Shown piece by piece: positions 11,428 through 23,770 of a stretch of 64,000 nt of DNA (within the stretch, counting starts at the first letter, position 1; each line of letters starts with the position of its first letter). A program made the position numbers and the translations under genes. The stretch comes from Timema cristinae. Its lineage: Eukaryota; Arthropoda; Insecta; Phasmatodea; Timematidae. Location of the stretch: the NCBI GenBank assembly GCA_039000515.1, contig JBCFYV010011135.1:12074468-12138467 (forward strand), in the 5' to 3' direction. The notes under the pieces are model-generated. The model saw only the letters and a list, made by a program, of their open reading frames with translations. It did not search any database and was not told the origin of the DNA.

Positions 11428-11715
11428 GGTGACCTGGTGGTCTAGTGGAAAGGTGTCGGACTTCTGTGCTGGGATCCGTGGTTCAATCCTCTGTCCCGGC
11501 ACAGATTTATCTGATTGCCAAACCCTTCCATCACCTCTGACAAGACGTGTATTAATCACAACTTGTGAATGTTTGAAATGGCAGGCCTCCACCGTGGTTC
11601 GGATTCCACTTCAAACTGTAGGTACTCCATTTCATCTCCCAATCCCCCTACCATTACACATTAGTGTAAGTGCGTACAACCCTGACGGGTAAGACGCGGA
11701 TCTAATAATAATATC
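11428..11715 (+). mobile_element. SINE B, full length, plus
   Basis: Head GGTGACCTGGTGGTCTAGTG, box B GTGGTTCAATCC, the body with AAACCCTTCC and CCACCGTGGTTCGGATTCCA, and a slightly damaged shared tail (CCTGACGGGTAAGACGCGG). Imperfect TSD ATTATTTTGAAA at 11,416-11,427 and ATTATTATGAAA at 11,716-11,727. It carries the longer internal form ACGTGTATTAATCACAACTT also seen in the copies at 37.8, 42.1 and 44.0 kb, pointing to a subfamily. Confidence 0.9.
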
Positions 11716-11727
11716 ATTATTATGAAA

Positions 11728-12427
11728 TTATAAATCTAGTCCCTAGTCTAATAAATACATAATACACTACTGGATACTTAATATTATAATTCTATCCTCG
11801 TGTACATCAAGTTGGCCCCCCAATAACAAAATAATTTAAAATTCATACAGTCGTGTGTGCTACGTTTGTGCTCATATGTGCCAAAATTCAGTGTTTGTGC
11901 TGTTAAATAATGCATATCATAAAGAATTTAATGAGATGGCTATATTCATGTATGTATTACCACTGGTCTCTTACCATTAGAGATATATTTTATTTACGTT
12001 ACAATTATTTCTTTGTGTGAGAGAGTAAAAAATACACAAATTAAGGTACAGACAAGGTATACACAAGACCCACAACCTCCAGGTTAAATTAGCTGCATTT
12101 ATTGGGAGAGCTTTAGTTCTTCATCACGGGTATCGATACATGCAGTAGCAAGTCACAACATAGCTATAAATCAGGCATTTTTTAAAAATAGTTCACTTTA
12201 AAGATGGTTTTACTAAAGAACCGATAAAGTTACCTTCTAGTGTAGATGGCCTATCTAATATTTAATAAAGATAGGTTCAGGTAGCGGCTCCACTCCGTTT
12301 CTATAAACCATCTCCGTAAACGAGACTACCCATTTTGCAAATTACAAATAAAAGTGGAATATAATGGTATTTTTTGTTCTAGAGAATTTCTGTTTAGTTT
12401 AAAAAAATCTTCAAATACCATCGACAA
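11728..12427. other. No recognisable gene
   Basis: AT-rich spacer with no supported coding or repeat signal. Confidence 0.4.
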
Positions 12428-12735
12428 GATCATCATCATCACCAACTGTTTCCACTGGGCGGTAGTTTAGTAAAATGCCTCCAGCTTCCTCTATGCTTCC
12501 ACCATTATTCCTCCTTTAATTGTTTCCATTCTTATCCTCCCACTTGCGCACTTTCTGCTATCTACTCCTCCCATCTCTTTCTTTGCCTGCCTAGCGGTAT
12601 GTTCCCTACTTGCATTATTTCCATCACTTTCTTTGGGTTTTCCCCTTTTATCATTCTCATACAGGCTCATACCATTTCATTCTTGCTTCCTCTACTAGCT
12701 TATATACTTTCTGTACCCTGTCAACTAGTTATTTG
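12428..12735 (-). pseudogene. LINE reverse-transcriptase C-terminus and 3' end, minus
   Basis: Read on the minus strand with stops ignored, the frame gives the basic block GNIPLGRQRKRWEE followed by EWKQLKEE and RGSWRHFTKLPPSGNSW. This matches the C-terminal end of non-LTR retrotransposon ORF2 proteins, which close with an R/K-rich G-R-x-R-K-R-W motif. The end is followed by a TGATGATGATGATG simple tail, the usual 3' terminus of such elements. Several in-frame stops make it a dead 5'-truncated copy. The clade is unresolved. Confidence 0.65.
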
Positions 12736-14843
12736 TCTGAAAAGGTTTGTTCATTGAAAGGGGGAAAGGAGGATCGTTGAAGGGGGGTGGGGGTATTTCT
12801 AGTACATGAATTTTTTGTGTTTGGATCTTCACGATTTTACAACCAACAATTTAAAAGTGAATAGTTTCACTTGGAAGAGTTATCACTGAGGACTGTAGCT
12901 AGCACTGCCCAGTGCCCAAAGACTCAGCCTGTCTCAAGAAGTGCAGCGAAATTCCCGTGAGGTTCAGTGTCTAACGTTGCCTTGTCTGTGAACTATGGTC
13001 TATCGAAACTTTCACTCGACCTCCCTAATCACTAAGTCTCGAGTGCGAGCATCCTTAGAACAAAGTGTTCATAAGAAACGACAGCTCCAAGGACAGGACT
13101 GACGCCTTGTCGTCGTGTTTACCAGACGAGAACAGGAGGTGACGTATCCCGACCCAATAGTTCCTTGTTGCATCCACCCAAACAAGCTCAAAGTTCAGGC
13201 ATAGGAAGTTGTGAAGGGGGTAGGAGGTAATAATTTCATTACTCACTTCAACTTAATAAAGAAAATTACACCAAATTTAAAGTTGATTTTAACTTTCAAA
13301 AACTTGGAACAGTGAGAATATCAAAGTTTCATTAACTGAATTAATTTTGAACGTGTCCAAAAAGACAACTCCTTGGAAAGAAAAGTATAAGTTGATTAGA
13401 GAGATCCGACACTTCTCCATCAGGTTAGTTAGATGTTTATGACTCGGGCAAAGAATTTGCGTCAAACATCAGCCTCCTAAGTGGACATAATTTTTAATTA
13501 AATGAGTGTTTAGACATAGATTAATTTAAAAGGTAAAATACAAATTAACATATATACGAGGCATACTGGAAAATGAAATGAGAAATTTTGGGAAAGTACT
13601 TCAGAAATAGGGCTTCCTACCGTAGCGCTGAAAAGCGTTGCAGTAATATATAAAATGTCGTGTTATTTAGAAAATTGTCTTTTATATCAAATTATGGGTC
13701 ATCCTAAAATATAAATAAAGAATCCCTATTTTTTTAATCTATAAAATGAGGGTTTGTGGTTATTTACTTTACAACTATAATTTAAATTAAAAAAAGGGCT
13801 AGCTATTCATAACTTTTATTAATTAAAAGTTTAAATTATTATTAAAAACGAAATCTCTAAGAATATCAGCCTTATTAATAATTATGTTATAAGTACTGTA
13901 CATATATATAGTTGGTATTATACTATTATATCTAATACATAATGTTTATATAATTTATAGTAAGATTGATATAATTTATAGTATAATAAATCTACGATCA
14001 TAATATACAAACCAAGAATTATATAGAAAACCCATTTTCGACAACGAACGTTTAATGAAAGTCATTAAAATAGGTAATTGTATAAATATGATGAATTTTA
14101 TTTACTAATTAAAAAAGTTTTTTAAAAAGTTTTAAAAATATTCCTATCATACCTTCTTGTGGATGACTATATATTTATTTTGGTTTACATAGTTAATTAA
14201 ATATACAAAACATAAATACAATTGCAATATATTTATTCCCACTACCATAGCAACATGAGCTTCTAGTTTTCAAATAAACAGGCTTTTAATGAATATCAGA
14301 ATACATACATTAAAAACTCGTTCCTAAAGGTTTAAAAACTTTAGATTTCTTTATTTAAAATTAAATAATGAAAGTATGATGTTAGATTAAGTTTCACGTG
14401 AAATTATATAACTCTGAGATCAAATAAAATAAATATAATATATGTAATGATATATATATATACAGCCTTTCTCTAACAAATAAAATATTTTTCTAACAGG
14501 ATCACAATAAAACATTGAGAGATAATAATTGAGAATTGTTTTAGTGGTTTTAAAACTTGAGAACTGTAATAATATTAAGAAATATACCAGGCCTAACGGA
14601 TCTAGGAGTCAAATTCTTAATGAATGGCATGAAGGGAAACGTGATATCCATCGAAATATGTTTTTAGTTTTTAAGCCAAAAAATCTTTCTAGCCTCAATA
14701 AATCAAATATTGCTTCATCTGATACACATACAGTACATGTATTTTTTAAATTAGTTTAAATATAATTCTTTATTAGAGTTGTATTATAAATCTGCAAAAT
14801 AACTACTTTGACTTGTAAATTCTTTCAACATAAATTAATATTG
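12736..14843. other. No supported gene; long AT-rich stretch
   Basis: Contains a G-rich patch near 12,760-12,795 and very AT-rich DNA from 13,480 to 14,500. A 63-codon minus frame (13,055-13,246) and a 76-codon plus frame (14,529-14,759) show no recognisable features. Confidence 0.35.
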
Positions 14844-15098
14844 AGACTCGCTTAGGAGGCTGCATGGTCTAACTTACCACTCTCGCAGTACACTGGACCG
14901 GTGATTACTGGAAGATCATGTTTCGAATCTTTTTCTTGTTTACTGAGGTTCGTCTTTCCCAAATGTCTTTCTGCCTTCTATCCATATTAATTCGGGTAAA
15001 CTTCCTATAAATATAACCTTCCTAATTCCTAAAAAAAACATTAGCGTAAAAAGTATATAAGCGTATAATACGAACAGGTAGTAATACACGGTGGATCA
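14844..15098 (+). mobile_element. SINE A2, diverged, plus
   Basis: Weak head (GCATGGTCTAACTTACCACT), box B TTTCGAATC, the body with TTCCCAAATGTCTT and TAACCTTCCTAATTCC, and a degraded shared tail ACGAACAGGTAGTAATACACGG. Confidence 0.75.
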
Positions 15099-15283
15099 AA
15101 ATAAAGTGGTACAAAAACGTATACATACGAGTGTGTAGGCAGCCGTGAAACATTCCAGGTGGGCGGGCTAGCATACCTACTAGGGAAACATATGCTCTGT
15201 AAGCCTCTGACGTATGCCAGTTAACCAAACCTACTCCTCCGTAAATTAGTGGTACTAACCAACCCCTCGAATAATAATATACG

Positions 15284-15400
15284 TTTAGCTCAGTTGGTAT
15301 CCAGCTCCAACGTGTAGTGGTCAGTGCACCTGGGTTATATTCCCGGCCGTTACCTTCGCTATTTTCTCTTAAGGTCCTTGGCCCTGTCAAATGCAAGTCT
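15284..15400 (+). mobile_element. tRNA-like SINE head
   Basis: TTTAGCTCAGTTGG is an excellent box A and GGGTTATATTCCC a damaged box B about 40 bp later. It could be a SINE head or a tRNA pseudogene. The acceptor stem does not pair convincingly. Confidence 0.4.
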
Positions 15401-15879
15401 TAAACCTATTTTGAGGGATGGTGGGTGGGAGGGTGAAAGGCTGAAAGGTATGGCACGGCTTCATAACTGACCAAAGTGTCCTTCCGCGCCAACAAGAACG
15501 GATGGATCATGGAAACCATGGATGGCGCTAGCTACCGGACAGGTCTTGCAGAAAAATCATACGTTTGGAAATATCAGTTTTCTCTAAAATGAGTGAAATA
15601 TTTGTGTTATTATTTTTAATACCTCTTCTAAGATAATGTATCAATGTTTATTAATTGCTACATTTTCTTATTTTTTGTTATGAAGCCAGTAGCTTTCTGT
15701 TGAAAAATGTCAACTTTATCGTTATTTGATCATTGTTAAAACTATAGAGGAAGTGTGTATATTAAAAGTATAACTTAATCAACATGCTTCTATTCTTGAA
15801 CCAACTGTTTAAAAAAAAATTGCAAAACTATAAAAATTCTTGAAGATAACCATTTGTCCCCATGGCACTGCATTTCCAC

Positions 15880-16128
15880 GCCAAATTAAAAGGGTTAATC
15901 GCCTTAAGGAGAATTATCCCAACTATCGCCAGAAGTTGGCAAATTAGGCTTAAGCTAGGTGTAAGACTCCCACTGGCTCACACTTTCATCTTTACTATAT
16001 TACATTAACTCATTGTAGACAACCTCCTATGGTGTACCCTGGGCAGTTCTCTGTGCCACCATGACGGCAGCCGAACTGGATGTCATGTCCCTCCTTGTCA
16101 ATAATGACAAACGCTAAAAAAAAAAAAA
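15880..16128 (+). mobile_element. Retrosequence 3' end with poly(A)
   Basis: A non-SINE segment of balanced composition (ACGGCAGCCGAACTGGATG, then TGACAAACGCT) ends in 13 A residues at about 16,116-16,128. The poly(A) suggests a LINE 3' end or a processed transcript. No TSD or parent was identified. Confidence 0.35.
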
Positions 16129-16999
16129 GTCCAGTGATAAGCTAAGCTCACAGAAAAATATACGCCTCCAAAACTATAAACATATTTTAGTAGAGCAAAT
16201 GAAGTGTATAGAGGAAAAGGGAGAAGGGGTTCCCATTTTAATTCAAATTAATTACGTGCTTGCATCTGCTAGCAGTTAGATAAACATGAGCTCTTTCTTC
16301 ACTTTCAGTTAAATGAGGTTTCTGTCCTATTTATATTAGATTTTAAAAAAATTGTTGAGGTCCTTATTGGTTTGAGACATAAAAGTTGTTTTAGAGAATG
16401 TATGTAATGTGACTATACTCCTTTTTTCCCTGTATACTTCAAAGGCATAATCGGCAGTTAAAATTATCACATAAAACTAGTTGTTTTTTTTCAACACGTC
16501 TCATTGTCAATTAGGAATGAATGCATGTACAGAAGGTTTCAGTGGGAAGTCCCACACTTTAATTCTTCATAAATTTGTAGCCGTGGAGATTTCTACTTGT
16601 CAAGTGCACTCAAATGGTGCGCAAAATGTGGGATTATTGTTTGCTCCGTGTTTGTGATGGTCCTGACTAAAATACGATTCAAAGGCTCATGGTATAAGCT
16701 GGAAGAAAAATGTTCATTACTAATTGAGAAAGGAAGCAGAACACACCGTCAAAAATAGCGCAGTATGAAGAATATTTTCGTGAGCAATTGTTTCGCTCCC
16801 CCTGGAAATCACTATCCCGATTGTCACAGGGGACCGGCTTTTCTTTGACGATGTACCAAACAGCAGCTAAGTATGCACAAGTAAGGCTGTACAAAGTTAC
16901 AGATATACTTACTAAGTGGTCTGAGCACTTTTTGGAAAAAGTAAATCCAAACGCAGGATTTTCTGTGCTTTTTTATGTTGGACAGGCATTACAACCATA
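16129..16999. other. No supported gene
   Basis: Two overlapping opposite-strand frames of about 70 codons (16,679-16,894 minus; 16,788-17,000 plus) have no recognisable domain. The plus frame contains a W-S-E-H-F-L-E-K-V-N-P stretch but I cannot assign it. Confidence 0.3.
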
Positions 17000-18515
17000 A
17001 AAGAAATATGGACGTAATACATCTGGCTTGTGATAACCATGTTTATATTGTATGTCTAATGCCACTGACAATAGATTAGTATCTAACGTTCCACCACGTC
17101 ATGCAGAGTGCATTTGTAGTAGTGTATATAACAACTTCAAATTCACTTGTGATGCGTAGAAATTCCGATTTTCTTTTACTTGTACTCATAACTATGGCCA
17201 CATCATGTACCTATTACAAACAGTTCTTCATAAGAGGAATCGCACGAGCAGTGTCTTGCAGCGCTAAATTCAAACAATAATTAGTGCAGTGTACATAAAT
17301 AGCTAACGGCTGTTTTTCTTTGGTTTTAGCTTGGACGCCATTAAGAACTCATCGCATATTTGAAGCACCATCATAGCATTGACCACTAAATACTCTCTAG
17401 GGAGAGGTGAATTGCGTCAAGTTATTCACGATCAGACTTGTTAGGACAGAACTTGTGGTTGAACTTGTCTCATAGACACCTAAAAAGTACTCTCTTGGTT
17501 CCATATTTTCATTTAAAATTCTTACAGAAATTGAAACTTGTTCCTTCTTTGAGATGTCTGTAGTCTTATCTACAATCAAACTAAAATGATTTACGTTCCG
17601 TATTTCATTCAATATTTTTCTTAGGACAGCGACTGACATCATTTCTATTTTTCATTTTGGATGTCATGTGTAGTGAAGTCCTTTGATCAAAAACAAAACT
17701 GTTTGAGTTCAGGAATGTCACCAGTGCACAGACCGAGCAATGCCTTATAGTTTCCATCACTGTTATTGTGACCTCTTATTGGAATGTATTGTCTTCCAAG
17801 ATATTTAAGAGACGTCATTTGTGCATGCATTGCCTTTTGGGATACAATTTGCTGATTTTCTTTTTCTTTATAAATTTATTTAGCCACTAAATCACGTTTT
17901 TATTTTGTGTTATTTATTTCTACAGCCCCCTCGTGCATACTACTCTTTCCATGTATTTTTAATTTACTTTTAGCTTTTTTCCAATTCTTGTAAAATTTAC
18001 TAATGAACGTGGTTTCAAGTTTTGAGCTGTAGCCAAAGAGATTCTCATTCTTTGATTTCATATATTCGAAGCACAATATGCCATCTTATTCACTTTGAAA
18101 GTGAATCCAAGGAAATTCAGAATACCAGCGTTGAAGAAATTTATGGTTACGACATTTGATTTTCTTATCACCTTTTGCGTTTTCAGAGTAATTTGGCACA
18201 GGTAAAGATTGTCGCTGGATGAGACCGCAAATATTATTACTTCCATCAAACTTCAAAGATACATCCTCTCTTTTTGAGTGAGTGGGACCAGCCACTTTGT
18301 TCTTATCTCAATCCTCATTTCATAGATTAAAATAAAAATCTTATTTATTAACAATATTTAATTATGGGAATACAAATTCATTCTCAATAAGAAATTTTCT
18401 ATTTAATATTTATTTGTGGTATTTTTTGTAAAAATATATTTATATATTAAATAACAAACAGGATTTATATTTCCGAAGGGGGCGGGCCTCCCAGTCCCCC
18501 CAGGCTACGTCCCTG
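17000..18515 (-). pseudogene. hAT transposase, ZMYM1/TTF-zinc-finger type, decayed
   Basis: The minus strand encodes pieces of a hAT-superfamily DDE transposase in family order. First comes a TTF-type finger region (KFLQRWYSEFPWIHF, then a C-F block) at about 18,150-18,050. Then LKYLGRQYIPIRGHNNSDGN at about 17,820-17,750. Then NHFSLIVDKTTDIS at about 17,600-17,550, where the family has a catalytic Asp (D-x-T-T-D). Then CYDGASNMR at about 17,370, a YCLNLALQDTARA block at about 17,270, and a degraded W-W-N-V-R block near 17,110 where the family has T-R-W. Stops and frameshifts interrupt it. The 5' terminus is the inverted end CAGGGACGTAGCCTGGGGG read leftward from 18,515. The other terminus was not found, so the copy is truncated. 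Confidence 0.8.
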
Positions 18516-19224
18516 AGGTCTATTTAATTTTACTAACGATCATTCATTCATAGTATCACAAAAGTTTGTTAAACTCTTAAAATAATAATACCATACGCTT
18601 GTATTTAACTTAATTAAATTAAAAATCCAAATCATATAGAACGTTTTTTAAATATCGCATTGATTTCCCATATTTTATTGTGTTTTTGTGATTCAAGTGT
18701 AGTCCTTTTACCTTGTAACATATCGAATGACCCGCTTCGGTGGCCGAATGATGTTCTAACCTTTTTTTATCCAAGATAATCTTGGCCGTGCCACTCCACC
18801 CCAATATCTTTAACCTAAACTTATCTTCGTACCACCACCATTTTTCGAAAAATTTGAAGGGTAATATATATTTTTAAATTCCTAATTGCTATAGGAATTT
18901 TGGATTTTTTTATTTTTTGTTATTTATAATGAGAAACAAATATTTCAAGACTGAGTATAGCGCAGTACATAGCAGTCAGTATGCAACCAAATAGCAACTA
19001 AGGAACGTGTACAGGATTGCACGTGGCAGTGTGAGGGGGTGTAGAATATGTAGGGGAAGGGGGAGAGAAAGGCAGCTTTAGTGGCGGGAAACAATACACA
19101 CAGATGGCCAAATTAATAGCTAATATTCTTGCAAATTATTAACTTAGATGATTTATTTTATTTGACATTGTTATAATTTACTATCTTTGAAAAAAATCCA
19201 CGCTGTCTTAATCGTGCCATGATT
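18516..19224. other. AT-rich, holds a SINE head fragment at 18,726-18,763
   Basis: Only an A2 head fragment is present (ACCCGCTTCGGTGGCCGAAT), without body or tail. Nothing else is supported. Confidence 0.5.
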
Positions 19225-19472
19225 TGGTCACATTTGATCTAAGAGGTAACTCTTGCAATACACCGTAATGCCGATGACGGGGAAATCTGGGTTTGAATCC
19301 CGATCAGGTGTACTGAGTAGTGTTTTCCCTAAATGGTTTTCTAAGCTTCCTCCACGCAATTGAGGGTACACTTCCCTAAATTCAACCTAGCTCATCCATG
19401 GCCAATCAGCGTGATTAATTCATTCGCGTATAACCCACAAATGTAGTAAAACGTGGCGACAAAAAAAATCAA
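19225..19472 (+). mobile_element. SINE A2, plus, head damaged
   Basis: GCCGATGACGGGGAAATCTG and box B GGGTTTGAATCCCGATCAGG are followed by CTAAATGGTTTTCTAAG, CTCCACGCAATTGAGGG and the degraded tail GCGTATAACCCACAAATG. Confidence 0.8.
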
Positions 19473-20144
19473 ATAATAAAAATCTTATTTTAAAAATAAA
19501 GTACACTTACCTGGTATTGTATTACATTCTTGAAAGATGTTAGTGGCCTTCATTACTGTTGAATAAGATTGATCACTTTGGAGATCATGATCAGGAATAA
19601 CGCGAGACTCTCTTAATTTTTTCAAATTAATCGAAAATTTTGCGATAGTTCGCAATAGAAGTATATCGATGAATCGCAAATGTACAATTATTATTACCCC
19701 ATCAGCGATTTTTTTTAAATTCAAATTTTGTAATAAAAGTCACAACAAATGTATTCTCTCAGGGAATGACAAAAACTACTTAACAACGATGAAATTATAC
19801 CTCTATAAACACTATATTTAAGAAAACCACTAGCACCACATGCACTCGCTTACACACTACATTAAAAGGACATGGGAAGAGACGGGTAAATGGCAAAATG
19901 GCCTTGGAAAATAAAGTGGAAAAGGGGTGACTTGTGACGTAACCTTGGACAGGAGATTGGCTGTAGCATGGAATGTGTGTGGCTTTCATGACTCTTTGCA
20001 TTGTGCAGGTGGTTGGCGCATAATTCTATCGGCTGAAAAAAAAATTGTGGACAGTCATAGATAAATTTAAATATTTAACAAAAGGGTCAAAGACTATTAA
20101 CGTTGTAATAAAACAATGTTTGAGGTTGAAGAAAGGGGCAAATA
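19473..20144. other. No supported gene
   Basis: AT-rich. Minus frames of 79 and 68 codons (19,485-19,724; 19,795-20,001) have no recognisable domains. Confidence 0.35.
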
Positions 20145-20217
20145 TATTTCAGAAGAGGGGGGGGGGGGGCAAATTTTTTTCTAGGGGGCAATGCTCCCCT
20201 GCCCCCGGTTCCGCTAC
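20145..20217. mobile_element. Probable hAT-type terminus
   Basis: A G12 run at about 20,158-20,169 is followed by GCTCCCCTGCCCCC and the end GGTTCCGCTACCACTG, whose reverse complement CAGTGGTAGCGGAACC has the CAGTGG start typical of hAT inverted ends. No partner end or TSD was found. Confidence 0.35.
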
Positions 20218-20435
20218 CACTGCACCTTATCAGTTACGTCTATATCTCTCAATTCTAAACCTATCCGTCCTGTCTCTCCTTGTCAGATTGTTCCAATTCC
20301 AAAATTGTAAAGACGCAAGAAACAATAGGCTGAAAATTTGTAAAGTACGCTATATTGACATGTTCTCCTTATAACAGTATCTGAAGCAGTCTATAGACCT
20401 AAATAAGAAGGCTGAAAATTACTCTTAAAGTTCAG

Positions 20436-20668
20436 GATTAAAGAAAAAATTGAGAGGCCAAGTCAAAGGGTAAATAAACCTGCAAAAGCTTTAATTGCTT
20501 CTAATCTACCAGCACCATCAAATGATCAAATAGAATTGGATCTGGAAAAGGGGAAATTAATCTCAGAGATTCCTCTTCCAAATTTAGCATTACAGAAGAA
20601 ACTTTTCCTTCCAATGAAGACTAAGAATGCATATTTTGCTCCGGGAAATTTTGTAACGACACACGTGG
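20436..20668 (+). CDS. Candidate internal exon of an unrecognised gene
   Basis: A 233-bp segment bounded by a plausible acceptor (AAAGTTCAG at 20,427-20,435) and a strong donor (GTGG then GTATGT at 20,669). The single open frame gives IKEKIERPSQRVNKPAKALI, then IELDLEKGKLISEIPLPN, then KNAYFAPGNFVTTHV. Residue composition is protein-like (P, E, K, L balanced) rather than AT-driven, and the frame opens only shortly before the acceptor. The exon would start after one base of a codon and end one base into the next. I do not recognise the family. It could be a host exon or a fragment of an unknown transposon gene. Confidence 0.35.
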
Positions 20669-20977
20669 GTATGTGCGCCATTTGTCAGTTATGGTCTCAT
20701 AGATAATGCACTGGTTGTAAAAAAAAAAAGGGGGGGGGGGACTTTATGTTTGTGATTATTTCAAGAAGTCCAGTTGTATTCCTTATATTTTCCAATTATA
20801 ATATATGAACTAGTTATGGAATTAATTAATTTTGTTATTTGTAGCTTGTCATGGCTTTTTTTCTATCTTCTTTCGTATTTCATATTTGTGACCCATTTCA
20901 TATTACACAGTAAATTACTTTTTTTCAGAAAATAAATTATTTTATAGTCTTATTAATTATTTTAATGGATTTAGTAT

Positions 20978-21174
20978 TATTATTATTATTAGCACCGCGT
21001 CTTACTACCCGTTCGGGTTTTACGCACTTACACTAATGTGTAATGGTAGGGTGATTGTGAGATGAAATGAAGGACCTACAGTTTAACGTGGAATCCGAAC
21101 CACGGTGGAGGCCTGGCATTCCCCACATTCACAAGATGTCTTGTCAGAGGTGAAGGAAGGGTTTGGTAATCAGA
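20978..21174 (-). mobile_element. SINE B, 5'-truncated, minus
   Basis: Perfect TSD GATTTAGTAT at 20,968-20,977 and 21,175-21,184. It carries the TTA tail, the shared tail and the body, and stops at AAGGGTTTGGTAATCAGA before the tRNA head. Truncation at the 5' end with a clean TSD is the signature of target-primed reverse transcription. Confidence 0.93.
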
Positions 21175-21184
21175 GATTTAGTAT

Positions 21185-22576
21185 GATTTCTGCCATTGTT
21201 CAAAGAACACAAGCAAACATTTTCTAATTGTTTGAACCTCAAACTCCGGCACCAGATTAAAAAAAAATTATATGGTATTCCATATGTGTATCCTCTCCTC
21301 TACGCAATTCAAAAGAAGAGTCCTGAGGGAATAAATAGCTCCAAAAATCAACTAAAATATGTTCAGTATTAAAAATGTTTTAAAAATGTGGGTCTATACT
21401 AATATGTTTTATGATAAGTGAAACAGCATGGTTTTATTAAAATTAGATTTTCAGTTAAAATTAATTTCAGCTTGGAGATGAGGTTACACACTTCTTTGCA
21501 TTGACTTCTGGGAAACGTTTTTCTAAACTGCTTAACGAGTAACACAAATTAGAAGTATCTATAGTGTATTAAAATCTATAGTTAATTTAACGAGCTTAAG
21601 ACATATAGTTTGTAATTTATTAGTTATATTTTTTTTTTAAGTGGACAGATATTTTTATGGGATAAAGTGCCCTATCTCCATAGTGAGGATAATTTAAGTT
21701 AAAGCTCGAATAATTGGCTTCCCCAAAATAACGTTTCTTGAGGCGCCACTGATTCATTATGAGGAGGATCAATGTTATTCTTATGGAAAAAAAGTCACCT
21801 ACTCCCACAGTCAAAAGGATCCATGCTAAAACTGAAAAAAACTTCAACCCCTAAATAGTACCTCCTGGTCTGCCACTGACTCAATATGAGGGTGGTAAAC
21901 CCACGTTTTACAATACCTAACGGTGAAATAAAACTTAATTTAAAAAAAAAATGTATGAATAGTAAAACACAAAAAAAATCAAAGAGAGCTGTCCAAAAAG
22001 TGAAAGGGTGGTCAGCTTCCTATTGCGAGCTATTGGACCCTCGGTACATTTCTCGTAGGTGTACGAGACACATCGATTGGAAAATCGTTCACAAGGAGAT
22101 CCAGAATCGCACTTTGCTCGTTAAGAGAGTCGACTGTGGTGAACGACTCAAATACTCTCTGTCAAAAGTTTCAAAATACCAGTGGAGGGTGGGCTGTCGT
22201 CATCACGGAAAATCAATTAGGTAATTACCTTTGTAATTAAGGTATTTTCACAAACGGGAGCACTTGAAACATTAGGCTTAAGATATTTTGATACTTGAAA
22301 TTAGGTCAAGGTTAGGAGTTGGTGAGGGAGGGAGAGGGAGTGATAAAAAAAATGGAGGTACGGTAAATTCTCAAGGTTAGGTTGGGCGGAAAAGCCCCTT
22401 ATCTACGACGTTATCCTTATTAAAGGGAATGGATTGACAAGTGATTCATGTTTAGACACAATATAATTGTTAGCCACCAAAACAAATATTCTTGATCCAC
22501 CACTGACTTAATATTAAGAGGATCAATGCTATTCTTACGAGAAAAAGTCAACGCATGGGTCGGTGGTGGTGCAATG
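21185..22576. other. No supported gene; hAT-like end motifs
   Basis: Three hAT-like inverted ends occur: AGGCGCCACTG ending near 21,751, GGTCTGCCACTG ending near 21,873, and GATCCACCACTG ending near 22,505. A 112-codon frame (21,886-22,224) rich in Lys/Arg is not recognisable. Confidence 0.35.
21746..21798. repeat. Diverged ~50-bp repeat, partner at 22,499-22,551
   Basis: GAGGAGGATCAATGTTATTC with downstream AAAAAAGTCA matches AAGAGGATCAATGCTATTC with AAAAAGTCA about 753 bp away. Both copies directly follow a CCACTG hAT-like end. Confidence 0.5.
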
Positions 22577-23329
22577 TAGTGTGTTTTTTTTTTTTTTTTT
22601 TTTTAGTTTTTATAGCAAAACTGTCACCTCCCTCCTCTTGACCCTGTGAACGTGGACATTAGAATTTGTGAGGATGTGCTATGTCCGAGGATAAGGGGGA
22701 GGAGGGTGATAGGGTGTATTTGTGTGGGTTCTTGATTGATGTTAAACTTTGGTTTTAAATAAGTTTATTATTATTACTATGTATATATGATGTTGATAGA
22801 GATATTATAATGAAAGAACTTAGAGAATACTCGAAAGTTATGACAAAACGGGGTGTAGATAGGAATTTTCCATGACCTGTTTAATTACTAGGTGACCTTT
22901 ACACTTTTACCAATTTCAATATTCTGGCCTCAAGATAAATACTGTTGAACCGGCGTCCTAGACCACGTTGTCTTGAATCGGGCCGAGTGACCCTAGACTT
23001 CGGTGTTTATTAGTCAGCCATGATGGTTGGTTTCCTTATCTTTTATCCGGGCAACCCTGGCCTGGTTTCTCACTAAGAAATGCTGACAACACTGTTTTTG
23101 GTCAGCTCTTCTTTTTTCTTGGTTTATAGAATAATCATAACAACCTGCAACGCTCGTTTTGTCATTCGCAACTCATTACATACAATATTTCATTAACTCG
23201 CCTTCCAATCTAGGCCGTGCGGTTACAAAACATTATTTTGTCCAAAATAAACTAAATATTTGCTCCAATTCAAATATATAGTTTAATTTTCTTCACGTGT
23301 TGATATCAACAGTTATTGAAAATCTCTAA
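22577..23329. other. Poly(T) run then no gene
   Basis: A run of about 20 T starts at 22,587, followed by AT-rich sequence without a supported feature. Confidence 0.4.
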
Positions 23330-23415
23330 TGGGCATAGTGGCATTAGCTGAGAAACTTTTTTAATTAAGAGGAAAAGTTGTTATTAAATTCCAGAACACT
23401 CTTGGGCCTTAAGGT
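23330..23415. repeat. Unclassified interspersed repeat, partner at ~50,903-50,990
   Basis: AGTGGCATTAGCTGAGAAAC and TTATTAAATTCCAGAACACT here match TAGCGGCATTAGATAAGTAA and TCATTAAATTCCAGGGCACC near 50.9 kb. The copies are diverged; type unknown. Confidence 0.45.
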
Positions 23416-23523
23416 GATAATAATTACTGATTTTATAAGTACTGTACTGATTTTAGGACATTGTACTGGTTAGTATTGAGATGTAACGAGTACAATTTAG
23501 TTGGAGAACAACATCAACAATTA

Positions 23524-23770
23524 CCCGCCTCGGTGGCGTAGTTGACTAACGCGCTTGTCGTGTTGAGCTTGGCTGCTGAGGACGGGGAGATCGAGGTTCG
23601 AATCTCGGTCGGGTGAACTGGGGGTGGTTTTTCATAAATGGTTTTCTACTCTCCCTCCACGCAAATGCGGGTTCACTTCCTATAACTAAACCTTCCCAAT
23701 TCCTAATCAATTAGCGTAATTAGTACTTAAAGCATATAACCAGAACGGGTAGTAATACGCGGTGCTAAAA

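Noticed and set aside
20158..20169. Long homopolymer runs (G here; T at 22,587; C at 32,970 and 46,549) as quadruplex or regulatory elements
   Set aside because: Single runs without the four-tract pattern; lengths are unreliable and may be sequencing artefacts.
21886..22224. 112-codon Lys/Arg-rich ORF as a DNA-binding protein
   Set aside because: No finger, homeobox or other motif; A-runs explain the Lys content, and hAT-like ends surround it.
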